The notes: generated from the sequence alone by a model not told the origin. Positions 31,450 to 43,480 are shown, numbered from the stretch's first letter. The stretch is 64,000 nucleotides of DNA from Cocos nucifera (GCA_006176705.1 QRFJ01000753.1:124001-188000), one strand, 5' to 3'. A program made the numbers and translations.

Positions 31450-33053
31450 TTAGTCGGCCGCTCAGATCCGCCAGCCTCCTCTCATCGAAGTCCCCCAGAG
31501 ATGGTACTGATGATGTTGAGGGGTGGCCGATCTCCTTGATGCTCCTCCCTTCGTGGTTCTAGTTGTGGCAGTGCCCTCGGCCGGTCTTCTCTTGTCTCAG
31601 GCTGACATCGCAAGAATCGACCAAGCCGGCCTCATCTGATGAGCTTCTCGATCTCATCTTGGAGCTGAATGCATTCTTCAGTATCGTGACCGTGGTCACG
31701 ATGATATAGACAATACTTGTTAGGATTGCGCTTGCTAGGGTGAGTGCGCATCCTTTTCGGCCTCGGCAACTACTCCTTGATTTCCACCAGCACTTGAGTC
31801 TTTGGAGCATTGAGGAGGGCATAGTTATGGAACCTTCTGGGGGCAGAGCCCCTTCGTACCCTTCTGTCAGGACTTCTTTGATGGCGAGCTCGAGGAGTTC
31901 GGGCTTGCTTATGCTCAAGGAGAGTCCGAGAGCGTTGCCGAACTTCATTCAGCTTCTCTTCAACTGCGGGCTTGCTAGACCCGCCCGCCTTCCGCTGTCT
32001 TACGGCTTCCTCGTACTTCAGTTTGAAGGCTTATTCAGCTTGGGCATAGCCTTCAGCCCGAGCTAGCAGGTCAGCGAAGTCCTAGGGATACTTCTTCTCC
32101 AGGGAGAACAGCAAATCATTCTTCTAAAAGTCGCTCTTCAGTGTGGTCATGGCAACGGACTGGTCCAAATGTCGAACCTTCAGTGCAGCAGCGTTGAAGC
32201 GGTTGACATAAGCTCGAATGGACTCTCCTTCCTGCGGCTTGGTGTTGATGAGGGAGTCCGAGCCTCACCTTGGATGTCGGCTGCTGACAAAATGAGCCGC
32301 AAACTAATGGCTCATTTGGTTGAATGAGAAGATCGTACCTGACTTCAATGCCAAGTACCAGTTTCTCGCTGCTCCCTTTAAAGTAGATGGAAAAGCTCGG
32401 CACAAGATGACATCCGGTGCGACATAAAGCAGCATCATAGTCCGGAAGGCCTCCTGGTGGTCAACCGGATCAGTGGTCCCATTGTAGCTCTCGATTTGGA
32501 GGAGCTTGAAGTTCGGCGGGATCGACTCCTACATGATTCTCTGGGAGAAAGGAGGGTCAATGCGGATGTTGTCGTGGTTAGCTAGGGCAGCATGGCGGAG
32601 TTCTTAAATCCACCGATCCATATTCTAAAGTTTCCGATCGAGGGCTTCGTCTCGATCGTGGATCTCGGAAGGTTTCCGACTATAAATGGGGAAGATTTTC
32701 TCCAGAGAAGAATCATGATCCGAGCAGGGATCTTCTGCCTTCCATTTTCCCTTCCCAGGAGTGTTGGGCCTACTGACCCAAGTATGCCTCCTTAGGATTG
32801 ATTCTTGACATCTCGACAGGGGGTTTTCCGATCGAATTGCCGTCGGAGGTTGCTGCATGGTCTGCACCATTTCGGTGAGGCCCCGGACCTACTGCACCAG
32901 CAGGTTGAACTGCACAGGATCCACCATTATCGCCGGTGGAGGTTGCGGTGCCGGTGATGGTGTTGAAGCACATGGATTTGGCTTAAATCTAACAGCAGAG
33001 GCGGTGGATCTCCGAGTGGTCATCTTTTCTGGAGGCATTTTTGCGATCGAGGA
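31450..33053 (-). pseudogene. Tat gypsy gag (decayed)
   Basis: The likely start is MPPEKMTTRRSTAS at 33041-33043, with a proline-rich N-terminus and a PVQFNLLVQ end before the first stop. The capsid core (KPQEGESIRAYVNRFNAA and neighbours, 32090-32490) is broken by stops. A zinc-knuckle-like CLYHRDHGHDTEEC lies at about 31665-31715 in another frame. The N-terminus closely matches the second gag fragment at 53671-53820. Confidence 0.82.
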
Positions 33054-33116
33054 GAATGAAGATGAACCTTGAAGGAGAAAACACAAAATCAATTAAGTAC
33101 TTCTTTTAGAACAAGG

Positions 33117-33146
33117 GCTCAGGAACCCTTCCTCTAGCGCCAATCC
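33117..33146 (-). promoter_or_regulatory. primer-binding site region of the Tat element
   Basis: Directly inside the 5' LTR the minus strand reads GGATTGGCGCTAGAGGAAGG. The same block (GGATTGGCGCTAGAAGGA) adjoins the LTR at 53925. The site is inferred from position and conservation; the priming tRNA was not identified. Confidence 0.6.
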
Positions 33147-35051
33147 TGTTGTTGCAGAATCAAGTTGATGCCGAATCGAGCTAGAGTTGGAGAAGAAAAG
33201 GTTGCCACCGATGACCTGCAAAACAAAGTCCCATCCGAAGTCGAGGGTGGTGGCTCCGGCAGGACCCTTCGACAATCAAGTCAGCTCTTCTAGCCAACAG
33301 AAATGGAGTGCTCAGAAAATTAAGCAGAGTAATAAGGAGGGAAATCAGAGCTTAGAGAAAACGTATTTAGAGAGTCCCTTTTATAGACGGAGCTTGTAAC
33401 AAACTGATGGTGACAGCCGTAACTACCTGATAGTGGGCCGTTCAGGCTACGTGGAGTTTGTTACGGAAGGTGGTGTCCGTTGTCGTGATGCGCCAATCCG
33501 TTGGGATTCAATAGTTGAAGAGCTTCGAATCTCAACAGTTCTGGAGAGGCTCGGGCTCCTTTGAGGTTGTCCGCCTATAGGTTGGTTCGTATTCAGTTGG
33601 TAGCCAAATTCATTCGAGTGACGAGGTCCCTCCGAGCGACTAGAAGGAAATCGACTGGAGCAAGGCCATCTTGGGAGGGGATCAACTGGAAGAATGTCGA
33701 GTGGAAGGAGGTCGGCCAAAAAGAGCTTGCCTATTGATCAGAAGGAATTCGTTTATAATGAGTTTAGTTGGAGGAAATCATTCGAAGGGAATGCGACTGG
33801 AGGAGATCATCCGAAAGGAGACTGGTGGAGAAGTCCAGTGGGTGTACGCCGGAGGAGTCCGATAGACTGGAGGCCAGAGGGAATTCAGCTTCTAGGAGAT
33901 TGTCTAGCAATTGAGAGGAGTTCGGCTAATGAGAGAACTCGGTCAGCGGTCACTAGGGGTGGACAATTAGGATACTCTTGCAACTCATCCGTTCCTTTGA
34001 AACTCAGTCGTTCTCGGGATCGTCCGAGGGCTAATTAAAGGGGGACAGGACCCTTTTGCCTGCATATTCAAAATTTTCGATATGAGAATTTAGAGGTCCC
34101 CTACTCTTCATAGGTTGTCGAAGTACGTCCAGGGAGAGGCTCTGTCGTCAAGTCAGGTTGTCGGATTTGAATACTTGATTACTTAGAAGACTGCCATCAC
34201 CATTCGAGCTCGTCCAGGTGAAATTCATAAGATCTTGTAGCATGGAATGCCGTACCGGGTCGAACTGCTCGGTACAGCCCGAACCGACGTCGAACCGATC
34301 CGATTTGGCGTGTTTTTCCGAAAAAAATACCAAACCACATTGAACCTCTCGATTTGGTACAGTTCGATATCGAACCGACCGAAATCGGGCGGTTCGGCTC
34401 AGTTCGGCTCATAACCGTACCGATAGGGAGACAAGGGGGTGGGAGGTGGGGTGGGCCAGCCAATAATGGCCCTTGCCCTTTCTTTTGGCTCAGACTCTTA
34501 GAGCCTGAGAGTCCAAGAGCATGATCTCGGACTCTCAGAACGCCGAGAGTGCGAACGAAGCCCAAAAAAATAGAGGAAAAAATTTCGAAAAAATTGTCAC
34601 AACCTCGGAGAGACGACGATTTTCGACCAATAGTAAAATAATCTAGTATTCTGTTAGTAAATATTTTATTTTTTAGAGTTTATGTCTAAAAAATGGTAAG
34701 TAAAAAAAATAAGAAAAAATCATGCCAAAATTTATGATTTTTGTATGATTTCATTATATATTATAGACCTTTGAAAGATCTATGCGGTGATGCTAAGATC
34801 ATTAACTTTCGTTAATTATATGTATATTTTTAAAAATATATTTTTAGAATAAAAAATTAAAAAAAATTAAAAAATGTCAATTCATAATATTGTTTATGAC
34901 AACTGAAGCTATGTATAGTATAATTTTTATGTCCGATTTTGAAATTTTTAATGTATCATATGCATAGTAACCTAGGCTTAATTTGAATAAAATAAAATAA
35001 TTTTAATTTAGTCATATTATTAAAATGATATGTTTTATTAAACTTGCAGAA

Positions 35052-37545
35052 ATGAGTAAAAAAAATGATATAGAGCGTGATATTAGTTGGGAGCATGGCG
35101 AGATGCTCTCGGCTCAGCACCATTGGAAATGCAAATGGTGCAACACAGAGTTCAAGGGAGGAGGGATGACTAAGTTGAAGCAGCATTTGGCTGGTGGTTA
35201 CCCCGATATGGCCATATGTCAAAAATGCCCGCAGGAGGTCCGACAGCTGATGAAGAAACACCTTGCTGATTTTAAATCAACAAAGGAGAAGGCCAAGCAT
35301 AAGAGAGCAGAGGTGGACCGTCGAGCTGCAGAGCCACCTTCTTATCACTCCAGAGAGTCAGAGCAGGCCTCTGCTCTAGATGATGAGGCATAGATGGAGG
35401 CTGCCATTCGGACGAGTATGGATGACCAGTACCGTATGGAGGAGATGGCCAGATGTAGAGAATGATTTGGATCGTCGTACTATGAATCAGGATCCGGCTC
35501 TGCGGCTGCTGAAGGAGAATCCGAGTTCAGAAGGACCACCTCGGTCAAAGAGACTCCCAGACCCAATAGAGGCAGGCACAGTGTTTCATCTATGCTGGGA
35601 GCATTTGGTAGTAGGATGTCCTCTAAGAACATGCCAGCAAGAAACACCATTCATGATTTGGATCCACATGCTTTTCCCAACAAAGATTCAAAATAACAGA
35701 GGATTGACACTATGTTGAAGAAGGATAAGAAAAAAGACATGTGGCGAGCTATTGGATCATGGTTTCATTTTAGCCACATTCCAGCAAATGTAGCAGGTAA
35801 TACCTACTATCGATTTACCATTTTAGCCATACAGGTAGCCAGCCCGAGTGTAGATCCTCTAGCACCGAAGGATATTTATGGTCAGCTTCTTGATAATAAT
35901 AAAGAAGAGCTGCAGAATGGATTTCTTCTTACAAGAATAAATGGCCTACATACGGATTGACGGTGATGTGTGATGGTTGGACTGGTCCTACCAAGCAGAG
36001 CATCATCAATTTCTTGACTTATTGTGATGAAAAAATATTTTTTCACAAATCAATTGATGCTTCAGATAAGGTGCACGACGCTACGTATATCCTTAGATTA
36101 ATGAAGGAGATGATTGATTCAATAGGAGAGTAGAATGTCGTGCAGGTCATCATAGATAATAGACCGCAATATAAAGCCACTGGAGAGTTGCTGATGGAGC
36201 AGCGACCACATATTTACTGAACCCCATGTGCTGCATATTGCATTGATCTCATGTTGATGGATATTGGGAAGCTTTGTAGGATGTAGTAGGCAGTGGACTC
36301 AGCCCAGACTATTACTAGATTCATCTACAATCATACATGGGTCTTGTCATTGATGCGGACATATACTGGTAGAGAGATTTTAAGATCGGGTGTCACCCGG
36401 TTTGCTACAAACTACATAGCACTTGATAGCCTTCTGGAGAAGAAAGCAACATTGCGTCAGATGTTTGTCAGTGCTGAGTGGTAGGAAAGTAGATATGCGA
36501 GAGCTGGTACTGAGGAAAGTCGTATGGAGAACTTGGTGACCAATCAGTCATTTTGGCAATGGGCTGATAGTGAAGGTTATCAAGCCATTATTTGAGGTAC
36601 TTCGCGTCGTGGACAGTGAAAGATACCCTCAGATGGACTTTTTGTATCACATGATGGAGAGGACAAAGAAACAGATCAGTGAGGTAGATCCAAAATATGG
36701 CCAGGAATATATCAACATTATTAAGCACCGCTGGGACTATCAGATGGGTAGGGATTTGCATCTAGCCGGTAAGCACAAATCCAAGAATCCATTGAAAATT
36801 TCTCTTCTACTTGTATGAATCTACTCATTCATTTATAAAATTTATCTACAGCGTACTATTTGAATCCGAGATTCCAATACACCATTCCTGGGATAGATAT
36901 GGATAATAAGCTTCTTACTGATTTTCGTAATGTGATATACAAGATGGTGGATGATCCAGAAATTGCATCGATGTGTCTGCAAGAGGTATGTTAGAGAGGA
37001 TGAGATATGAGTATTTAATATTTTAACCAAATTCAGTCTATAATGAACTACATATTTGTTAATATAACAAATATATTTTTTACAGACAAAACAGTTTCGA
37101 GAGGGGACAGACAGCTTTGGAGTCTCATCAGCTATTGTAAGCAAAAAGAGGATGAATCGAGGTAAATTACATATCGATAATGAGAAGACTTTGCTGACTT
37201 TACATACCTACGAATATCGTGAAATATGATAAATAATTTTGATTAATATTTTTGCAGCTGAATGATGGATTCATTTTGGACAGTCTATAGAAAATTTGAA
37301 AGCTATAGCCATCCGCATTCTTTCTCAGACAGTCTCCTCTAGTGGCTGTAAGCGTAATTGGTCGATTTTTGCCCTTATCCACAGCAAATAGAGGAACCGT
37401 CTAACACAGAAGCACCTCAACGATCTTGTATATGTTCATTATAATCTAAGGTTGAGGTTAAAATGTATTCAGGATGAAATACAGCTAAAGTATATGGATC
37501 CGATATTAGATGATTATGCTGATGGGGATGAGATCCAATAATTTG
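35052..37545 (+). pseudogene. hAT transposase (BED finger, DUF659, dimerisation), decayed
   Basis: Starts MSKKNDIERDISWEHGEMLS with the BED-type finger CKWCNTEFKGGGMTKLKQHL and a GYPDMAICQKCP tail. Next come TIHDLDPHAFPNKDSK and the DUF659 core APKDIYGQLLDNNKEEL, VMCDGWTGPTKQSIINFLTY and DNRPQYKATGELLM. Then VTRFATNYIALDSLLEKK and the C-terminal dimerisation segment ILSQTVSSSGCKRNWSIFAL, near 37320-37430. Introns are likely (gaps at 36770-36850 and 36985-37085). In the family it cuts and pastes elements with 8-bp duplications. Stops at about 35394, 35700, 36132 and 36218, plus frame changes, inactivate it. Confidence 0.88.
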
Positions 37546-37559
37546 ATGGCTTGCAGGCC

Positions 37560-38492
37560 AACAGCAGGAGCCAGAGCTTGATAAGCCAGGATCTCCTGCA
37601 CGACTAGCCAGTTTAGTAGCTAGAGAGATCAGGGTGGATCCAGGGCGATGGACAGATATAAATATTCCACATAAGGTTCCAACTGATCAACCACAGCCTG
37701 AGGGCATATAGAGAAGTCATTCATCATATGACTCTATGTCTGAGACATCCTTCCAAATGTTTGAGCAAAAATTTTTGAGACGAAGCTGACCATCTCAAGC
37801 AGGAAGAAGAGATCCATCCTCTCAGATGCAGCAAAGAAAAAAATAAAGCAAAAGGAAAGACAACTGCAGCATCCTTGAGAGTACAAGAGTCAGCTGGCTC
37901 AGATTTAGAGATCAAGGTGAGTGATGATAGTAGTGACGGATCTGATGACCAGAAAGGAACTAGAGGACAAGAAACTGTTGTTCATGAGACGCAGTCACAG
38001 GATGGTATTCGATTCATCGGTGAGTCTCAGTTTACACATGCCACACAAGATAGGGACCACGGTGCATGAGCTAATAGAGGCTGTGAGGATACTATTTCAT
38101 ATAGACGACGGCCTTTCAGAGATCGTCCAGCATACGATGCAGCTGCAGATGATTTGGCACGTGACGTAGGATCCATGGATGTATCTGGATCATCCTCATA
38201 TTGTGGATCCTACCATCCGCACGCAGCTTATGATCCATATAGATATGGATATGATGCATCCGAGACATCATCTTCCAGTGGCTACTATCCTATACAGCCT
38301 GGAGCTTCTTATGGATCGGATTTTGCTGTTAGCATATTTGGATGGGCCCCTCCACAGCCATACCATCATCCCAAGGACACCTCTCAGAGCCAGAGTTTAA
38401 GCGAGAGATCTGATATGTCTTACAATCCAGAGAGGTTATCCTATGGGATGAATATTCAGGACTCGTGCTGGTTGGATAAAGGGATGGACTGA
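37560..38492 (+). pseudogene. downstream frame of the hAT element (acidic / Tyr-rich C-terminal tail)
   Basis: Broken frames give an acidic piece (VSDDSSDGSDDQKG, near 37918-37960) and then YDPYRYGYDASETSSSSGYY and AVSIFGWAPPQPYHH (38210-38365). This is low-complexity, Tyr/Ser/Pro-rich sequence as in the C-terminal tails of some plant BED-hAT transposases. It is probably the end of the transposase frame after one or more mutations; no separate function is assigned. Confidence 0.5.
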
Positions 38493-39059
38493 TGTTCCTC
38501 CGGAGTATGAGAATGATTCGAATATCCACGAGCATTATAGATATTCGACAAGATTTTAGATCAGTAGATATCTTGAGGTTAGTAAATTATTTTTTTATAT
38601 CTTGAAGAGTTGTATATTAAATACTTTTAATGCATTATTTTAGATTTTTTTATTTTATTTTTTGGGATGTTAGAACTTAGAATTATTATATCATCCTAAA
38701 TTAATTTAAAAATTATAAAAAATTAGAATAAAAATTGAGTCGAAAAAAAAACCGATACACCGTGGCGTACCGACCGGTACGGCACGGTACCGTACCGTAT
38801 CGGTCAGGAACTGGTATGAAAATCAGTACCGGTTCCTGAATCCTTGTCTTGTAGATTTCGAAATTATCTGAGAAAGTTAGCGATCGGAACAAGGTTGGCC
38901 AACAAATCTAAGTTGGAGGTCTGCAATCTTGGCGCTAAGCAGAAATTCCTCACTGGCCGAAGTTAGCCATGGTTATCGTCGTCGGACGAGGTCACCCCAA
39001 GACTTGGCGTCCTGTTGGACTTCAGCAAGTGAGGGTTTGCCTCCAATTTTAGGGAAAAA

Positions 39060-39340
39060 AGTTACACTACATCCTAAAAATTTAGTCAGTTAGCTCACAG
39101 ATAATAGGCTAATAGAAAATTTGAGAACAAAAAGAACAGAAGGCAAAGATAAAGACGATGACAAGAAGATGTCACCACATCTAGCTACAACTGAAGTAGA
39201 ACCATCAGCAAGATACACAGATTAATGAGTAAGACTAGGTTGAATAGAAGAAAACATGTTCTTTTTACCTGTCATATGTGAAGAGGCCCTAGAATCAATG
39301 ATCCAATTTGATGAAGATGATGTGGTACATAGGCCAGCTG
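39060..39340 (-). pseudogene. copia protease (decayed)
   Basis: Minus-strand translation gives NWIIDSRASSHMTGKKNMFS and VYLADGSTSVVARCGDI, the copia protease block. The active-site motif Asp-Ser-Gly-Ala has become DSRA, which should abolish activity. A stop occurs in the SVS-LTKFLGCSVTFFP segment near 39085. Together with 20905-20934 it defines the point where the gypsy element entered. Confidence 0.85.
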
Positions 39341-39539
39341 TACCTGAGTGGACAACTGTCGCTGAAGAATTCTTAGAGATGGACATTTGAGTCTGAAGAC
39401 CTTGAACAATCTTGTGTCCTTTTTCTTTGGTGGCATAGGCTAGAGATGGCTCCGTAGAATTATTAACTACAGTTGTATAGCCATCAGAAGAGCCAAAGAA
39501 GTCCTTCTCAGCAACAGAATTTGCCCAAAAGGGTTTTCC

Positions 39540-40369
39540 ATGTAATTTCCATCAGTTGTCAACTATATGATTATTTCTACGACAATGAGAGCAAATACGA
39601 GTTGTTCCATTAGACCTGTTTCGGTCTCTACCTCTTCTACCTCTGCCACATGAGGAAGTTGATCCAGCAAATGCAGAATTTTATTGTGAAGGAAAGGATG
39701 GAACAGAGAATAATTTTCCTTGATCCTTAGCAACTCGCTATAATCTAGCAAAAGCTTCATTCATAGAAGGAATAGAAGATTCGGCCAGAATTTGATCTGA
39801 GTGTAATTCTGGACTCAATCCATGCAGAAAAATAGATACACACAATTCAGATTGCTGTCATTTCAACTCTTCCAAATTGCTGGTCAAAGGTTGACATAGA
39901 TTTAATTCATCAGTAATGCTTTTGACATTGCTGAAATAATCGGTTAAAGATCCATCTCCCTGCAAGTTGCTAAATGCCTTTTTATATAGATCAAAGATTT
40001 TGCTTTGATTCTTTTCTTGAGCAAAAGTTATTTTCAGATCTTGCCACAAAGATTTAGCAGTATCATGGAACATAAATGAGGAGCAATATTCTGTTCCATG
40101 CTATTCCAAAGCCAAATAATTACCTGATCATTCTCTTTCCTTCATTTTTTTCAGGTTGGATGAGTAAGATCTAGAGGATCTTCATAGATGTAGTCAAGTC
40201 TATCTTTAGCACTTAAAAATTTTTCCACAACCTTAGACCAAAGTAAAAAATTTGACATCCCGAAAAGCTTAATAGTTGTAATCTGAGATATCTTATATTG
40301 TTGGATAGATGGATGAGCGGTGGGCGAAGTACTTTTATTGTCAACCATGGTACTCACAATAGAGAACAA
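39540..40369 (-). pseudogene. copia gag (decayed)
   Basis: The start is MVDNKSTSPTAHPSI at 40348 (or an ATG 21 bases upstream). Retro-gag motifs follow: KLFGMSNFLLWSKVVEKFL, AKSLWQDLKITFAQEKNQSK and FSNLQGDGSLTDYFSNVKSI. The zinc knuckle reads CSHCRRNNHIVDN and then TGA where the last cysteine codon (TGC/TGT) belongs. In intact elements gag forms the virus-like particle in the cytoplasm. Two or more other frame breaks are present (40140, 39850, 39740). Confidence 0.88.
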
Positions 40370-40854
40370 GAAACCAACAACAAATATACACCAACAAACA
40401 AAGGACTCAACTTGGGTTCAGAAAAGGAAGGGCTATGGAATCAAAAAAAAAGAAAAGCACTAGATCTAAGTAGATGAGCAGCAACTTGATACCATACTTA
40501 AGATGCTTGATCAAAAATCAGATGAGAGAGATGTTGATGATGAAAGAAGTCTTGTTGATGAAGAAAGAAGTCATCTTGTAGCAACAAGACATAGATCTCT
40601 TGTTTGGGTTGCAGCAACAACAACTTCCAACAGCAGCAATGGCAACAGCGGTAGTGGTAGACAGGTGGGCAGTGGCGGCGGCGGCGGCAGGTGGACAAGG
40701 AGGCGATGGCAGATAGGAAGCAGCAGCAGGTGGGCGGCAGCAGCAGCAGGTGGGAAAGGAAGAGAGAAAGAAGAAATTAAGGTTTGGATGGAAGGGAGAG
40801 AGAAGAGGGGCGACGGCGGCTAGGTTAGGGAGAGGAGGTATCTAGGGTTTGATA

Positions 40855-40871
40855 AACCTACTCTGATACCA
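40855..40871 (-). promoter_or_regulatory. primer-binding site of the 183-bp-LTR copia element
   Basis: TGGTATCAGAGTAGG on the minus strand, directly next to the LTR end CAACA; the standard initiator-Met tRNA site of copia elements. Confidence 0.93.
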
Positions 40872-41054
40872 TGTTGAAAGAATTGATCGCGATAACCCAG
40901 CGATCAGACTAAGGGCCTTTATATAATAGGTACACAAATAAAAACTTTCTAAGTTACCCTCGTTATAATACAAGCACAAGACAACTCATCAAGAATAAGA
41001 TAGGAAAGACAAATAAGGCAACATAAAATAACTAAAAATAACAAAGACTCAACA
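40872..41054 (-). repeat. 5' LTR of the 183-bp-LTR copia element
   Basis: 183 bp, TGTTGAAAG...ACTCAACA, followed by the second TCCAT duplication at 41055-41059. Confidence 0.95.
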
Positions 41055-41419
41055 TCCATAAAATTTGCACCAAGTCAAGAGAGCAAAAGAGGAAATGAGC
41101 CAACTAATTGGCTCGACTCAATCCTATTGAGGTGCCCAATGTGGTGCCCCTCTTGACCCAAATAGATTTAGGAATAAGGCAATTGACTTGATCTAAACCT
41201 TATCCCATAAGAAATCAAGTTTAAAGAAAAATTTGAGTTTAACCATGTGCTAGCATGGTACACCTAAACACAATAGGATTTTACCAAATCCTAACCAATT
41301 GTGACTTCACAAGCCTAATTGATCAATCCAAGATTAAATCCCTTATTATGTGACCCCATAGGTTCAATTCTATCTAGTAATGAGATGTACCATGATCTCT
41401 ATCATAATATCATTGAAAC

Positions 41420-41750
41420 TAAGATTCGCGAACTCGGTACTGGCACCTATGCCGGTTGTCGGCTGGTACGATATGATACCATACCGTATCGCCCCATATC
41501 GCTAATAAAAAAATAAAAAAAATTCCACCCAATGGATCCAAAAAAAAGAAAAAAAAATCATCCCGTACCGCCCCGTATCGGACCCATACTAGACCAAACC
41601 ATCCAGTACCAGCCCGTACCATACCGTACCGATCGGTTCAGTCCAGTTCAGGCCATTTTTCGAAAAACCAGCCTGAACCGTTCTAGTTCCCCGTCGGTAC
41701 GGTATGATACGAGATGTACCGGCCAGTTCGGGCCGGTACAGAAAATCATG
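41420..41750 (+). mobile_element. hAT-like MITE copy 3, with perfect 8-bp duplication
   Basis: 331 bp between two copies of ATTGAAAC (41412-41419 and 41751-41758). It begins TAAGATTCGCGAACTCGG, ends CGGTACAGAAAATCATG and carries the CCACCCAATGG core. It is inserted in the outer copia LTR. The perfect duplication fixes the family's insertion type. Confidence 0.9.
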
Positions 41751-43059
41751 ATTGAAACTCCTTTTAATGGGTTAAAACAATTCCAACTCACATCCATCAA
41801 GGATCATTAATCCAGAATGATCCTAGTGAGCTCTAACAATCCACCAGTTATATCTAGCAATATGTAGTGGCAAGCCAGCAGAACTGAAAGAATGAACCTC
41901 TAGGTGCAGTTACCGTATGATTCGATTCTTCTATCATGAGTTCCGACAAGACAAAGATCAAGGATAACTCATCAAACCTCATTCTATCATATGTTAGAAT
42001 CAATCGATTCGAGTTCGATGTGAAATCTGATGGAAACACCTTTCTATCTTTCACACTGCCATGGCCATGGGCTTTAAGACTCAATCTTATGATCTACATA
42101 GGACTACTCTTCTACCGAGGTTGATAGATCCCATCTTGGTGCAACCTAATTCCTACAATGAACATACTGCAGCCAACATACACCTCAAGACTCCATAGGG
42201 CTAGGAGATCGAGTTATGGTGCAGTCAAACTACAGCACCCTCAAGATAAACGGCCAATGCACCTCAAATCAAAGAACTAAACATACTACTGCAGCTATGA
42301 GTATGTCACTGATGAGAAGGTAAATATCTTTGTGACTACTCGGGATTGATCACGCTCAGTACCCTTGTTCCTAACAAATACTTATACTTTCGCTTCGATA
42401 TCTTCACACCGTAGATTTAAGACTCATCTACTCGAAGGAAGCGATCGTGCACCAATCTTTCTAGATCACCACCATCCCCATGATGATCCTACAATAGAGA
42501 ATTTATGAGTTAACTAATAATAACACATCTCTCAAATTCTCAACTCTTGAGAATATGTATCATCATTCGCATTATCTCAATAGACAATTCACAGACACAA
42601 TAAACATAGATGTGAATGGATAAAAACTTAAATTTTATTAATATAAAAGTTAATTATACAAGATATGCCCTAAGAAAATTTTATAAGTGTCGGCCAATCT
42701 GCCTTCTAGGGCATACATTCAACAATTTCTTCATACACACAGTCCACAATAAAAAGGCGCTAGACATCTCCAGCTTACATGCACAGCTAAGCCATCAAAT
42801 AAGCCCATACCATATGGACCTACAAGAACTTTGAGGCCTAATTTTGTAACTTGATCAGGAGATGCATTGTCATACCATTTTGTATCAATAACCAATTTTA
42901 TTGTCCTTTCACATTGGAACATGGCAAAAGATGCTTTTGATTAACATAGGAGCCTTGACTAGCTACAAAACTATTCTCTGCCGCTAGTTTAGAATCTTCT
43001 TGTTGTGGAGCTGAAACTATAGTTGCTACTGACTAAGGTGCTGGGAGAGCCTATAGTTG

Positions 43060-43148
43060 GGCCATGAGTTCTGGAGCCACCTCACACCTTTAGAAAGCTC
43101 GACCATCTGAGTTTCAATCTGGGCTAATCTAGTGTTAGTTGGATCCAT
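43060..43148 (-). pseudogene. gag N-terminus-like remnant
   Basis: The minus strand from ATG 43148 reads MDPTNTRLAQIETQMVELSK before frame breaks. A short MDP start followed by a heptad-like helix resembles gypsy gag N-termini. No further gag motif could be joined. It may belong to the element whose LTRs are repeats R. Confidence 0.35.
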
Positions 43149-43480
43149 GATCGATGGGGCTTTCTCGAGTTATTGTCAAACTTTGGGGAAAGTTTGTATA
43201 AAGAAGTTTCAAGAGTAATCTGAAGGGATGTAGTGCTCTTCTAGTTTTTCCCTGATTTGCACCCATGTTGCAATGGGCCACTCCTCATAAAGGCTCAATT
43301 GCCCTCAAGGTAGGCCACTAGATGTGGGTAGGCCTATAACGTTGGCCTTCACAAATTCTTTTAGTCAGACAGGCCATGCCTACCGAAATGGTGATCAATT
43401 AAGGCTAGCTAGTCCCCAAAAAAGTCATTAACTCTACCTTCCTTGCAAAGTCATTAGGCTATTAGCTATATAATCGATAG

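Larger units (their letters stand above)
34241..38846 (+). mobile_element. hAT transposon (level 4), 4.6 kb
   Basis: Flanked by a perfect 8-bp duplication TCTTGTAG (34233-34240 and 38847-38854), and the uninterrupted site is present once in the 3' LTR near 22165. Ends are CATGGAAT and, in reverse complement, CAAGGATT, so the terminal repeats are short and imperfect. Both subterminal regions are dense in GGTACCGTACC/CGAACCG words, as in the MITEs here. The interior encodes a BED-finger transposase on the plus strand. Confidence 0.95.
20935..39048 (-). mobile_element. Ty3/gypsy retrotransposon, Tat lineage (level 3), with antisense gene
   Basis: The 3' LTR is 20935-22378 and the 5' LTR 33147-39048 (the latter enlarged by a hAT insertion). 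Flanks are TCAGG (20930-20934) and TTAGG (39049-39053), a 5-bp duplication with one change. The minus order is gag, protease, RT, RNase H, a second archaeal-type RNase H, integrase, which with the second RNase H is typical of the Tat clade. Between pol and the 3' LTR lie tandem repeats and an antisense gene, again a Tat habit. A MITE (30160-30489) interrupts RT. All pol genes carry stops or frameshifts. Confidence 0.93.
33147..39048 (-). repeat. 5' LTR of Tat gypsy, enlarged by a hAT insertion
   Basis: Matches the 3' LTR over its whole length in two parts, 33147-34240 and 38855-39048. The hAT transposon and its second 8-bp duplication lie between them. Net LTR length is about 1,288 bp. The distal end (CCTCCAATT) has diverged from CCCTAACACA in the other copy. 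Confidence 0.9.
17847..41054 (-). mobile_element. Ty1/copia retrotransposon with 183-bp LTRs (level 2), interrupted
   Basis: Two 183-bp LTRs (17847-18029 and 40872-41054) start TGTTGAAAG and end CTCAACA. The 5-bp duplication TCCAT flanks both sides (17842-17846, 41055-41059). Domains in minus order are gag (39560-40348), protease (39060-39340), integrase (20421-20930), reverse transcriptase (18960-19812) and RNase H (18037-18700), the copia order. A Tat gypsy element (20935-39048) is inserted between protease and integrase. Without it the element is about 5.1 kb, a normal copia length. Several stops and frameshifts show it cannot move on its own. Confidence 0.95.
16960..42724 (-). mobile_element. 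outer copia-type LTR (5' LTR), split by nested insertions
   Basis: The right end read on minus is TGTTGAATGTATGCCCTAG, which resembles the TGTTGGAAATATGCCCTAG start of Angela/BARE-class copia LTRs. The other end is TTTCA at 16960, followed at once by an initiator-Met primer site. Removing the 23.2-kb copia insertion (17847-41054, with one TCCAT) and the MITE (41420-41750) leaves an LTR of about 2.2 kb. The lineage is inferred from the LTR start and length. The 3' part of this element is not seen. Confidence 0.65.

Noticed and set aside
35380..38400. Independent host genes in the several short plus-strand frames
   Set aside because: All are pieces of one decayed hAT transposase bounded by an 8-bp duplication.
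38754..38846. GGTACGGCACGGTACC block as a regulatory operator
   Set aside because: It is the subterminal repeat of the hAT element, with equivalents in every MITE of the window.
40503..40823. 106-codon plus-strand frame rich in Gly/Ser/Arg
   Set aside because: Lies in the copia leader between primer site and gag; it is CAG/GGC repeat translated on the wrong strand.
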